Of a DNA stretch of 64,000 nt, positions 29,535 through 39,128 are shown in pieces. The DNA comes from CAIQQQ01 sp040399685 (GTDB taxonomy: Bacteria > Pseudomonadota > Alphaproteobacteria > Acetobacterales > Acetobacteraceae): assembly GCA_040399685.1 (NCBI GenBank), contig JBBART010000015.1:1-64000 (forward strand), given 5' to 3'. The notes beneath the pieces are model-generated. The model saw nothing but the letters and a program-made list of their open reading frames with translations. It was not told where the DNA came from and did no database searches. The stretch's first letter is position 1. Each line of letters starts with the position of its first letter. Both the position numbers and the translations under genes were made by a program.

Positions 29535-29641
29535 GATCACCCGCAGAGGCTGCGGGTGATCTGGTGCGTCACGTGACGTTTCACTGACGGCTGGGCGTCT
29601 AGCATGGGGTTTTTGGCTACGCAACGGCTGCTGACGTTTCA
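29535..29641 (-). promoter_or_regulatory. atp operon leader with hairpin, palindrome and direct repeats
   Basis: The 390-bp gap between priA and atpH holds no convincing gene. Close to atpH there is a perfect 11-bp hairpin (29535-29545 with 29551-29561, 5-nt loop), then a 12-bp palindrome CGTCACGTGACG (29567-29578), and a 10-bp direct repeat TGACGTTTCA at 29574-29583 and 29632-29641. These could be operator sites or a structured 5' leader for the ATP synthase mRNA. The part from about 29650 to 29888 shows nothing I can name. Confidence 0.4.
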
Positions 29642-29888
29642 AGACCATTCGTTTTGTCCGTTCGTTGCACCCAAATGGCCGCCAATGGACGGGGTAACGC
29701 TGGCGCGGCCCATTGCGGATGACCACCCAAGAGAAATTTTGCAGGCAGTTCAGGTCGCCCCTCGAACACACCAAGGGCCGCCTTTGCACGCGGAGTGCCC
29801 CCAACGGGCGAGTCTCAGAATAGACAACGCCGGGATGACGAGAAGGACACGGAGCCGGGCAGGTGCTGCAAGCTGCGTCAGGTTCTTG

Positions 29889-32111
29889 CTACAGGAAGCT
29901 GACCGGATCGACGTCCACGTCCACACGCACAGAGCCCGTTGTCTTGATCGGCGCGAGCCACGCCCGCAGCAGCGGCTGCACGGCGATGTCCCGCCGCGTT
30001 TTGAGCAACAGCCGCCGGCGATGCCGTCCGCGCAGGATGGCCAAGGGCGCGGGGGCCGGGCCAAGCACCAGGATGCCGGGTCCGCTTGGCGCTGTGCGGC
30101 CCAGTTCGGCCGCGGCCCTGTCGGCAGCATCGGCGCTGTCGGCACTGATGATCAGGGCCGCGAGGCGCCCGTAGGGCGGCCAGTGGCCTGGGCGTCGCTG
30201 GGCGGCCTCGTTCTCCATGAAGGCGGCCAGGTCGCCCGCCTTGAGCGCCTGCATCACCGGATGCAGTGGGCTGAACGTTTGCAGCAGCACCTTTCCCGGC
30301 GCTTCGGCGCGCCCGGCCCGGCCGGCCACCTGGTGCAGCAGCTGCACCGTGCGCTCGGCGGCCCGCAGGTCGCCGCCGGCGAGGCCCAGATCGGCGTCGA
30401 TCACACCCACCAGTGTCAGATGCGGAAAATGCCAGCCTTTGGCGACGATCTGGGTGCCGATGATGAGATCGACCTTGCGTTCCTCGATGGCGCGGGCCGC
30501 CTCGCCGGCAGAGGCGGGGCCGGGCAGCGTGTCGCTGGCCATCACCAGAATGCGGGCATCGGGGAAATGCCGCACGGCTTCCTCGGTGATGCGCTCCACG
30601 CCGGGGCCGATGGCGGTGAGGCTGTTCTCGGCGTTGCAGGCGGGGCACAGCGTGGGAATCGGCTCGTTGTGGCCGCAATGATGGCATTGCAGCTGGCGAC
30701 GGGCGCGGTGTTCCACCAGCCAGGCGGTGCAGTTCGGGCATTGCACCCGGTGGCCGCAGCGCCGGCACAGGGTCAGCGGCGCATAGCCGCGGCGGTTGAG
30801 GAACAGCATCGCCTGCTCGCCGCGCTCGAACGCCGCGTTGACCTCGTCGATCAACGGCTTGGACAGGAAGTCGCCGCGCTCGGGCGGGGTGTCGCGCAGA
30901 TCCACCAGCACGATCTCGGGCAGGGTCGCGCCGCCGTGGCGGGAGGGCAGATGCAGGCGCCGATATCGCCCGGCCTCCACATTCGCCACCGTCTCCAGGC
31001 TCGGCGTGGCAGAGGCGAGGATGGCGGGCGCATTGCACAACCGGGCACGAACGATGGCCATGTCGCGGGCGTGATAGACCACGCCGTCTTCCTGCTTAAA
31101 CGACGTCTCATGCTCCTCGTCGATCACCACCAGGCCGAGATCGGGGAACGGCAGGAACAGGGCCGAGCGCGCGCCCACCACCACCGTCGCCTCGCCGGAT
31201 GCCACGGCGCGCCAGGTCTGGCGGCGGGTGCGGCTGGACAGGTCAGAATGCCATACAGCGGGGGCCGCGCCGAAGCGTTTGGTGAAACGGTCCAGCCATT
31301 GCGAGGACAGGGCGATCTCCGGCAGCAGCACCAGCGACTGGCGCCCTTCCCGCAGGCAGGCGGCGATGGCCTCGTGATACACCTCGGTTTTGCCCGAGCC
31401 GGTGACGCCTTCGAGCAACGTGACCGAAAATGCCCGCGCCGTCACATCGGCACGCAGGGCGGCGGCGGCATTTTCCTGATCCGGCGACAGCGTGGGGCCG
31501 GGCCGGTCGGGATCAGGACGGTGAAAGCCCGGCAGGATGGGCATCGGCGCCGGCAGCAACAGCCCGGCATCGGCCATCGCGCGGAGGACGCCGGAGGAGA
31601 CGCCGGATGCCTTGGCGAGTTCGGACCCGATTCGGGGCTGGTCACGCGCCAACTCGGCCAGCACCGCTGTGCGTTGCGCGGTGGTGCGGATATCGGGGGG
31701 GGTATCGGCCAATCGCCACCCCATCACGGGCCGATCCGGCTGCAACGCGTTCACCCGCAGCGCCATTGCCAGCACATCGCCGGGCGGACTGAGCGTGTAG
31801 GACGCAATCCAGTCAATCAGCCGACGCAGATCTGGCAGCATCGCCGGCGCGTCCAGTCTGGTCGAAACCGGGCGCAATCGGTTGTCGCCAACGCTGCCAT
31901 CGGCCGCGCCGTCCCACACCACACCCACCTCTTCCCGGCGGTTGAGCGGCACCATCACCAGATCGCCGGGGTGCAGCACCATGCCGACGGGCACGCGGTA
32001 ATCGAACGGTCCCGCGAACGGATATGGCAGCAGCACCGGCACGCGCGCCGGCCCCGCCGGGGTCTCCCCCAGCAAATCCTGTTCGTCTTGGTTTCGGATT
32101 TGACGTCGCAT
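29889..32111 (-). CDS. priA: Primosomal protein N' (replication restart helicase PriA)
   Basis: DNA helicase that reloads the replisome at stalled forks (740 residues). An N-terminal DNA-binding domain (VLLPYPFAGPFDYRVP) leads into the helicase core with Walker A GVTGSGKTEVY, DEEH box and SATPS. Two zinc-binding clusters, CRRCGHRVQCPNC and CHHCGHNEPIPTLCPAC, follow, then GTQIVAKGWHFP and QVAGRAGR. I chose the ATG at 32111: longer frames run into the divergent fsa gene and do not resemble PriA. Only 61 bp separate the two divergent starts. Confidence 0.95.
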   Translation of the reverse strand: MRRQIRNQDEQDLLGETPAGPARVPVLLPYPFAGPFDYRVPVGMVLHPGDLVMVPLNRREEVGVVWDGAADGSVGDNRLRPVSTRLDAPAMLPDLRRLIDWIASYTLSPPGDVLAMALRVNALQPDRPVMGWRLADTPPDIRTTAQRTAVLAELARDQPRIGSELAKASGVSSGVLRAMADAGLLLPAPMPILPGFHRPDPDRPGPTLSPDQENAAAALRADVTARAFSVTLLEGVTGSGKTEVYHEAIAACLREGRQSLVLLPEIALSSQWLDRFTKRFGAAPAVWHSDLSSRTRRQTWRAVASGEATVVVGARSALFLPFPDLGLVVIDEEHETSFKQEDGVVYHARDMAIVRARLCNAPAILASATPSLETVANVEAGRYRRLHLPSRHGGATLPEIVLVDLRDTPPERGDFLSKPLIDEVNAAFERGEQAMLFLNRRGYAPLTLCRRCGHRVQCPNCTAWLVEHRARRQLQCHHCGHNEPIPTLCPACNAENSLTAIGPGVERITEEAVRHFPDARILVMASDTLPGPASAGEAARAIEERKVDLIIGTQIVAKGWHFPHLTLVGVIDADLGLAGGDLRAAERTVQLLHQVAGRAGRAEAPGKVLLQTFSPLHPVMQALKAGDLAAFMENEAAQRRPGHWPPYGRLAALIISADSADAADRAAAELGRTAPSGPGILVLGPAPAPLAILRGRHRRRLLLKTRRDIAVQPLLRAWLAPIKTTGSVRVDVDVDPVSFL

Positions 32112-32172
32112 CCTGTATGGTCTGCCCGAAAGTGGCCGGCAGCGGCAGGCCCAAAACCGCAGGACAGCGCGC

Positions 32173-32829
32173 ATGAAATTCTTCGTCGACACCGCAGACA
32201 CCGCCGAGATCAAGGCGCTCGCCGCCTCCGGCCTGCTGGATGGCGTGACCACCAACCCCAGCCTGATCGCCAAATCGGGCCGCAAGATCACCGAAGTGAT
32301 CGCCGAGATCTGTGGCCTGGTCGAAGGCCCGGTCAGCGCCGAAGTGGCCGCGACCGAATATGACGCGATCATGCGCGAAGCCGCCGTGCTCAGCAAAATC
32401 GCCACCAACGTGTGCGTGAAGCTGCCGTTGACGCCGGACGGCCTGCGCGCCTGCCGTACCCTGTCGGGCGAAGGCACCATGACCAACGTGACGCTGTGCT
32501 TCTCCGCCGCCCAGGCGCTGCTGGCCGCCAAGGCCGGCGCCACGTTCATCAGCCCGTTCGTCGGCCGCCTCGATGATATCGGCCAGGACGGCATGGAGCT
32601 GATCTCCGACATTCTGGAGATCTATGACAACTACGAAGCCCTTGAGACCGAAGTGCTCGTAGCCTCCGTTCGCAGCCCGATGCACGTCATCCTGGCCGCA
32701 AAGCTCGGCGCGCATGTGGCCACCCTGCCGCCGGCCGTGCTGCGCTCGCTGTATCACCACCCGCTGACCGACAAGGGCTTGGCCGCGTTCCTGGCGGATT
32801 GGGCCGGCACGGGCCAAACGATCGCCTAA
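32173..32829 (+). CDS. fsa: Fructose-6-phosphate aldolase / small transaldolase
   Basis: Class I aldolase of the short transaldolase group (218 residues): MKFFVDTADTAEIK at the N-terminus, GVTTNPSLIAKSG, the Schiff-base Lys in NVCVKLPLT, and ISPFVGRLDDIGQDG. The sequence cannot tell fructose-6-phosphate aldolase from transaldolase activity. It heads a tight three-gene run; the DUF484 ATG follows its stop codon directly. Confidence 0.88.
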   Translation: MKFFVDTADTAEIKALAASGLLDGVTTNPSLIAKSGRKITEVIAEICGLVEGPVSAEVAATEYDAIMREAAVLSKIATNVCVKLPLTPDGLRACRTLSGEGTMTNVTLCFSAAQALLAAKAGATFISPFVGRLDDIGQDGMELISDILEIYDNYEALETEVLVASVRSPMHVILAAKLGAHVATLPPAVLRSLYHHPLTDKGLAAFLADWAGTGQTIA

Positions 32830-33470
32830 ATGGGGCAATCGCCCCCAACCGGGATGCCGGATGCTGCCGCAATGATCGCCTATCTGCGCGCGCATCCGCA
32901 TTTCCTGGCTGAAAATCCGGACCTCTACCGCGCCCTCGTGCCCCCTTCGCGGGTGCACGGGGTCGCGTTGGCGGAACATATGGCGGCCATGATCGCGGCC
33001 GAACGGGCGCATGCCAGCGCCATGGCCGGGCAGGCCGACATGGTGCTCACCGCCGGTCGCGCCGCTGCGGGCCTATCCGCCCGCGTGAACGAAGCCGTGC
33101 TGGCGTTGATCCAGGCGCCCTCGCTGATGGACTGCATCGCCAACGAATGGCCCGCGTTGCTGGCGGTCGATGCGATTTCGTTGTGCATCGAGGCCGATCG
33201 CCCGGGCTTGCGACGCCTGCCGCGGGGTAAGGTGTGCCATTTGATGGGCCATTGCGCCGTGAAGTTCGACCCCGATCCAGACGATTCGGCGCTGCTGCAC
33301 GGCGAGGCAGTCGGGCTGGCGCGGCATTCGGCGCTGATACGCGTTCCCGGCAACGGCCCGCCTGCCCTGCTGGCCTTGGCATCGAGGGACGCGGCTACGA
33401 TCGATCCGGCGCAGGGAACGGCGGCACTGGCCTTTCTCGGGCGCGCCGTGGCAGCATCGCTGGCGCGCTG

Positions 33471-33471
<1 letters not shown>
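32830..33471 (+). CDS. DUF484 family protein (GAF-like)
   Basis: A 213-residue DUF484 protein. The N-terminus has the family pattern AMIAYLRAHPHFLAENPDLY, then an Ala-rich helical linker (about 50-90) and a GAF-like domain. DUF484 genes are commonly placed just before xerC, as here, but the biochemical role is not established. Its stop overlaps the xerC start by one base (TGATG). Confidence 0.82.
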
Positions 33472-34379
<908 letters not shown>

Positions 34380-34392
34380 AGCGGAAGCACGG

Positions 34393-34514
34393 GGTTCTTT
34401 TTTGAAAAAAGAACCAAAAAACTTCGTGACTTCAAACGCGTGGCGCTGCGTCTGCCGCACCACGCGCCGATATGAAAGGAAGTCTTTTTGCTTCTTTTTC
34501 TTCAGAAAAAGAAG
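34393..34514. repeat. AT-rich double-hairpin repeat between convergent genes (copy 1)
   Basis: Three parts: hairpin A at 34393-34415 (GGTTC, six T, G, six A, GAACC), a GC-rich central stem (34437-34443 with 34460-34466) and hairpin B at 34491-34514 (CTTCTTTTTC, TTCA, GAAAAAGAAG) preceded by AGTCTTTTTG. It fills the 150-bp gap between xerC and the convergent helicase gene and gives a stem plus T run in both directions, so it should act as a bidirectional terminator. Related copies are at 53777-53799, 61109-61279 and 63081-63200. Confidence 0.85.
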
Positions 34515-34532
34515 ATCTTACCGACCTCGTTC

Positions 34533-35816
34533 CTACCGCGGACGCGCCTGCTGCGGACGCGCCTGCTTCGCCGGCTGTTGCTGCTGGCGCTGCTGCTGGC
34601 CGTGATTGCCCTTGCCGCCACCCAGCACCGGGGGGCGCATCGTGGACAGACGCGCGGCCTCGGAGTGATACGGGTGATCGGTCGACATCGGCACCGGCTG
34701 GCCAATCGTGCGCTCAATGGCGTGCAGCCAGGCGCGATGCTCCGGCTCGCACAGCGACACGGCCAAGCCCTCGCGCCCGGCGCGCGCAGTGCGGCCAATG
34801 CGGTGGACGTAGCTTTCCGGAATGTTCGGCATGTCGAAGTTGAACACGTGGCTCACATCGTCCACGTCGATCCCGCGCGAGGCGAGGTCGGTGGCGACCA
34901 GAACCGGAACCGCACCCGACTTGAAGCCCGCAAGCGCCCGCTCGCGCTGGCCCTGGGACTTGTTGCCGTGGATGGCTTCGGCCGGCGAACCGGCGTTGGT
35001 CAAAGCCTCGGCCACCTTGTTGGCGGTGCTCTTGGTGAGCGTGAAGATGATGGCGCGGCTAACTTCCGGCGCCTTCACCAGCAGTTGGATGAGGGCCAGC
35101 TTGTTCTCGGCATCCGTAAACATCACGGTCTGGCCGATGCGGGCCACCGTGGTGGAGGGCGGAGTGACTTCCACGCGCGCCGGGTTGCGCAGCAGGCTGC
35201 CGGCCAAGGTGGCGATGGCGGTGGGCATGGTGGCCGAGAACAGCAACGTCTGGCGTTCCACCGGCATCAGCGCCACGGCCTGCCGGATCGGCTTGACGAA
35301 GCCCATGTCGAGCATCTGGTCGGCTTCATCCAGCACCAGCACATAGGTCTCGCCGAGATCGATATGGCCCTGGCCGATCAGGTCGAGCAGGCGGCCCGGC
35401 GTGGCGATCAGGAAGTCGACGCCCTTGGCCATCGCGTTGACCTGATGAAACTGGCTGACGCCGCCGAACACGACTGTATGGGTCATGCCGAGGTTCTGGC
35501 CGTAGGCGGCGATGCTCTGGTCAATCTGCGAGGCAAGTTCCCGCGTCGGCGCCAGGATCAGCACGTTGGCACAGCGCGGCGGCGCCTTGCGGTGCTTGGC
35601 AGCCAGCCGATGCAGGATCGGCAGCAAGAAAGCAGCGGTCTTGCCGGTGCCGGTCTGCGCGAGGCCAAGCAAATCCTGGCCCTTGAGCAGCAACGGGATG
35701 GCCTGCGCCTGAATCGGCGTCGGCGTGGTGTAGCCCTGCTCCGTCAGCGCCTCAAGCAGCTTGGGGTTCAGGTCAAGATCGGCAAATGTCGGGGCGATCG
35801 TTGCAATATGACTCAT
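34533..35816 (-). CDS. rhlE: DEAD-box RNA helicase (RhlE-like)
   Basis: ATP-dependent RNA helicase of 427 residues. Q motif TPTPIQAQAIP, Walker A AQTGTGKT, PTRELASQI, TPGRLLDL, DEAD, SAT, ATDLASRGID and HRIGRTARAGREG are in the expected order. The C-terminal tail (about 385-427) is Gly/Gln/Arg/Pro-rich and probably binds RNA. Such RhlE-type enzymes help ribosome assembly and RNA decay, especially in the cold. It starts at ATG 35816 and ends at the repeat element. Confidence 0.92.
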   Translation of the reverse strand: MSHIATIAPTFADLDLNPKLLEALTEQGYTTPTPIQAQAIPLLLKGQDLLGLAQTGTGKTAAFLLPILHRLAAKHRKAPPRCANVLILAPTRELASQIDQSIAAYGQNLGMTHTVVFGGVSQFHQVNAMAKGVDFLIATPGRLLDLIGQGHIDLGETYVLVLDEADQMLDMGFVKPIRQAVALMPVERQTLLFSATMPTAIATLAGSLLRNPARVEVTPPSTTVARIGQTVMFTDAENKLALIQLLVKAPEVSRAIIFTLTKSTANKVAEALTNAGSPAEAIHGNKSQGQRERALAGFKSGAVPVLVATDLASRGIDVDDVSHVFNFDMPNIPESYVHRIGRTARAGREGLAVSLCEPEHRAWLHAIERTIGQPVPMSTDHPYHSEAARLSTMRPPVLGGGKGNHGQQQRQQQQPAKQARPQQARPR

Positions 35817-35967
35817 AGGCTATGTGTGCCTCCTCGGCACGATTCATCTGCGTGGCCGATGGCTGCGCGGTGGGTATTTTAAATTATATGGCAGAGTGCC
35901 TGCCCAACCGGGCGGTCACGCGTCTTGTCACGCAGGCTGCGGCAAAAAACAAGAAGCCCACTGTCTT

Positions 35968-35987
35968 GCCTGCCACGCGTGGCAGGC
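35968..35987 (-). terminator. Perfect 20-bp palindrome below the decayed gene
   Basis: The self-complementary sequence GCCTGCCACGCGTGGCAGGC. On the minus strand a TTGTTTTTTG stretch follows about 15 bases later. It lies just past the end of the decayed gene at 35999-36542 and may be its terminator. Confidence 0.4.
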
Positions 35988-35998
35988 CTCGCGTCACA

Positions 35999-36542
35999 TC
36001 ACTGGCGAAACACCCTGTCGCACGGCGCCAGGGCGGCGCTGCCGTCATCTGTGGCAATCACGGCCGTCACCAGGACGCCAGACGGCTCGGCACGAGCGAC
36101 GTTGCCTACGATCCTGTTTGACGGAATGCAGCTGCCGCCCGTCACCTCAAGCACCAATGCGCCGATCGGACGCACCGCCGGCCTGCGGTCAGGCCGGCCG
36201 CAGACTCGTTCCTCGGTTTGCGACCAACATCAGGCAAGGAGATGCGGCACCATGTCGACCACACGAACCAGGCCTTGCATCACTTCCCCACCAAGCTCGC
36301 CGCGCAGCACGAACACAGTGCCGTCAACAGCATCTCGTGCCGCGGCGGGGGCACCGCCCCCGTTGCTGCCTCCAGAGTGCCGATTCACCGCATCGAATGG
36401 CCGGAGCCTGCTCCGCCGACACCCATGGTGCAATGGCGCTGAAAACCACCGAAAGACCGGCCCCGCCAGCTAACCCCGCCACGCGTTTCACCGTCGCGCC
36501 GGTGCAATTTAACATTCGGGTGATACCTGTCGCCACCTGCAT
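35999..36542 (-). pseudogene. Decayed gene for a small secreted protein
   Basis: The 940-bp gap between the helicase and ettA holds no intact gene. On the minus strand, one frame from ATG 36542 (or 36515) reads a good signal peptide (VAGLAGGAGLSVVFSAIAPW then VSA) and about 15 more residues. The neighbouring frame then reads plausible protein (VDGTVFVLRGELGGEVMQGL... to a stop at 36230), and after that stop the same frame continues (PIGALVLEVTGG...NRIVGNVARAEPSGVLVTA) to TGA at 35999. One frameshift and one internal stop would restore a protein of about 170 residues. The family is unknown. The reading is by eye and could be chance coding in high-GC DNA. 36543-36757 shows only the ettA upstream region. 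Confidence 0.4.
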
Positions 36543-36757
36543 GTGATCGGCGCGATCATCCACAACGGCGCGGCTCACCACGTCCTGCCCCCCCCATCCG
36601 CGCCACCGCCAACCACGCAAAGCACCAAGCTCCCCGCGTCGGGGGAAGCGTCATTCCGCCCCTGCCTGTCATTCCGTCTCACAGCAATCGCCGCACCACG
36701 ATTGCACCCGCTCGTTCCCGCCCCTAAAACACCCGCTGCATTCGAGGGAGCCAGATC

Positions 36758-38437
36758 ATGGCAGCCTACCAATACGTCTACGTCATGAAAGATGTCACCA
36801 AGGCCTTCCCTGGTGGACGCGAAGTTTTCAAGGGCATCACGCTGTCCTTCCTGCCCGGCGTGAAAATCGGCCTTCTCGGCGTCAACGGCGCCGGCAAATC
36901 CACGCTGCTCAAGATCATGGCCGGCCGCGAGACCGATTTCGGCGGTGAAGCCTGGGCCGCCGAAGGCGTCCGCGTCGGCTACCTCGAACAGGAACCGCAT
37001 CTGGACCCCGACCTCACCGTCGCCGGCAACGTCATGCTCGCCTTCGGCAAACTGAAGGCAGCCCTCGACCGGTTCAACGAGATCTCGAACCTGTTCTGCG
37101 AACCGATGACCGATGACGAGATGAACACCCTGCTGGCCGAACAGGCCGAGCTCCAGGAAATCATCGACAGCGAAGACGGCTGGGAACTCGACCGCCGCAT
37201 CGAAATTGCGCTGGACGCCCTCCGCTGCCCAGCGCCAGACGCCATGGTCGACAAGCTCTCCGGTGGCGAACGCCGCCGCGTCGCCCTCTGCCGCCTCCTC
37301 CTCGAAAAGCCGGACCTTCTCCTGCTCGACGAACCAACCAACCATCTGGACGCCGAATCAGTCGCCTGGCTCGAAAAAACCCTGCGTGACTTCACCGGTT
37401 GCGTGATCGTGGTCACCCATGATCGCTACTTCCTCGAAAACGTCACCAACTGGATTCTCGAACTCGAACGCGGCCGCGGCTACCCGTTCGAAGGCAACTA
37501 CTCCTCCTGGCTGGACCAGAAGCGCAAGCGCCTCCAGGTCGAGGAAAAGGAAGAAACCTCCCGCATGCGCGCCCTGGCCGCAGAATCCGAGTGGATTCAG
37601 TCCAGCCCCAAGGCACGCCAGAGCAAATCCAAGGCCCGTATCCAAAAATACGAGGAGATGCTGCAAAAATCGAACGAGCAGCAGATGGGTGTCGCCGAAA
37701 TCGTCATCCCATCCGGCCCCCGCCTCGGCGGCACCGTCATCGTGGCCGACCAGCTGCGCAAGAGCTTCGGCAACCGCCTGCTGATCGACGACCTGAACTT
37801 CAAGCTCCCCCCGGGCGGCATCGTCGGCGTCATCGGCCCCAACGGCGCCGGCAAAACCACCATGTTCCGCATGATCACCGGCGAGGAAACCCCAGACGGC
37901 GGCACCATGACCATCGGTGAAACCGTCAAACTCGGCTATGTCGACCAAAGCCGAGACAGCCTCGACCCAGAAAAAACCGTCTGGGAAGAAATCTCCGGCG
38001 GCACCGACGTCATCCATCTCGGCAAGCGCACCGTCGCCAGCCGCGCCTATGTCGGCGCCTTCAACTTCAAAGGCTCCGACCAGCAAAAGCGCGTCGGCAT
38101 CCTCTCCGGTGGCGAACGCAACCGCGTCCATCTCGCCAAGATGTTGAAGTCGGAGAGCAACGTTATCCTGCTCGACGAACCAACCAACGACCTCGACGTC
38201 GACACCCTGCGCGCCCTCGAAGAAGCCCTGGCCGAATTCGCCGGCTGTGCTGTCATCATCAGCCATGACCGCTGGTTCCTCGACCGCCTGGCCACCCACA
38301 TCTTGGCCTTCGAAGGCGACAGCCACGTGGAATGGTTCGAAGGCAACTTCCAGGACTACGAAGCCGACAAACGACGACGCCTGGGTGCCGCCGCCACCGA
38401 GCCGCACCGGATCAAATACCGCCCCCTCCAACGCTGA
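36758..38437 (+). CDS. ettA: Energy-dependent translational throttle protein EttA (ABC-F ATPase)
   Basis: Soluble ABC-F protein that binds the ribosomal E site and couples translation to ATP level (559 residues). Two ABC cassettes: Walker A GVNGAGKST and GPNGAGKTT, signatures LSGGERRRVALC and LSGGERNRVHLA, Walker B with DEPTNHLDAES and DEPTNDLDVDT, and a charged linker about 250-310. The N-terminal YQYVYVMKDVTKAFPGGREV and the arm region are EttA-like. A GAGGGAGCC lies before the ATG. Confidence 0.94.
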   Translation: MAAYQYVYVMKDVTKAFPGGREVFKGITLSFLPGVKIGLLGVNGAGKSTLLKIMAGRETDFGGEAWAAEGVRVGYLEQEPHLDPDLTVAGNVMLAFGKLKAALDRFNEISNLFCEPMTDDEMNTLLAEQAELQEIIDSEDGWELDRRIEIALDALRCPAPDAMVDKLSGGERRRVALCRLLLEKPDLLLLDEPTNHLDAESVAWLEKTLRDFTGCVIVVTHDRYFLENVTNWILELERGRGYPFEGNYSSWLDQKRKRLQVEEKEETSRMRALAAESEWIQSSPKARQSKSKARIQKYEEMLQKSNEQQMGVAEIVIPSGPRLGGTVIVADQLRKSFGNRLLIDDLNFKLPPGGIVGVIGPNGAGKTTMFRMITGEETPDGGTMTIGETVKLGYVDQSRDSLDPEKTVWEEISGGTDVIHLGKRTVASRAYVGAFNFKGSDQQKRVGILSGGERNRVHLAKMLKSESNVILLDEPTNDLDVDTLRALEEALAEFAGCAVIISHDRWFLDRLATHILAFEGDSHVEWFEGNFQDYEADKRRRLGAAATEPHRIKYRPLQR

Positions 38438-38506
38438 CCTGGGCGGGTTCATGGATGCTGGCCCAAGCAAGGCTCCAGCCGTGCCCTCCGCACGGCCGGA
38501 GCACCC

Positions 38507-39106
38507 ATGAACCCATCCTGGAACCTCCAAACCGGCCGCCTCTGGCTGCGGCCGGTCGGATGGGCGGATCTCGCCGACCTGGTCGCCCTCAAAGGTGACC
38601 CACGGTCCTTCGCCATCATGCTGGGCGGCATTCGCCCCCCCAACCTGGCGGCCGATGAACTCGCCGCCGACATTGCCCTCTGGTCCGCCTGCGGCTTCGG
38701 CATGTGGGCCGTCCGCGCCCTCCAGCCAGACCGCTTCATCGGCCTCGTCGGCCTGGAACGCCGCCAAGATGGCCGCGGCATCGCCGTCCGCTTCGCCCTG
38801 CGCCCAGAAGAACAAGGCCTCGGTTACGCCAGCGAAGCCGCCGCCGCCGCCCTCCGCTTCGGCCACGAACGCGCCGGACTGTCCCGCATCGTGGCCATCT
38901 CCCGCGACGACAATTTTGCCTCCCGCACCGTCCTGGGCGCCATCGGCATGCAATTATGCGAAACATTCCAACGCGATGGGGTCAATTTGCTGGTGTTCGA
39001 ATCCGTCAGCCACCCCCACGCCACCCGTCGTTGCGAGCCCCTTGGCGAAGCAATCCAGAGCCACAACCACACGTCGCGCCCCTTAATTAACAAACCGGAA
39101 CAATAA
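38507..39106 (+). CDS. GNAT-family N-acetyltransferase (RimJ/RimL-like)
   Basis: A 199-residue acetyltransferase. It begins with the LQTGRLWLRPVGWADLADLVAL pattern (first 30 residues) of RimJ-type enzymes. The acetyl-CoA loop is RPEEQGLGYASEAAAAALRFG (Q/R-x-x-G-x-G/A region), followed by DNFASRTVLGAIGM. The substrate could be a ribosomal protein N-terminus or a small molecule. The last 30 residues are polar and probably disordered. It follows ettA by 69 bp. Confidence 0.78.
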   Translation: MNPSWNLQTGRLWLRPVGWADLADLVALKGDPRSFAIMLGGIRPPNLAADELAADIALWSACGFGMWAVRALQPDRFIGLVGLERRQDGRGIAVRFALRPEEQGLGYASEAAAAALRFGHERAGLSRIVAISRDDNFASRTVLGAIGMQLCETFQRDGVNLLVFESVSHPHATRRCEPLGEAIQSHNHTSRPLINKPEQ

Positions 39107-39128
39107 GGCCGCAATTCTCCCCACACCC

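Noticed and set aside
29604..32363. Plus-strand open frame of about 900 codons opposite priA
   Set aside because: Antisense to priA, His/Arg/Gly-rich low-complexity product, no motif. A GC-rich shadow.
32112..32612. 167-residue N-terminal extension of PriA over fsa
   Set aside because: It is antisense to the clear fsa gene and does not resemble PriA.
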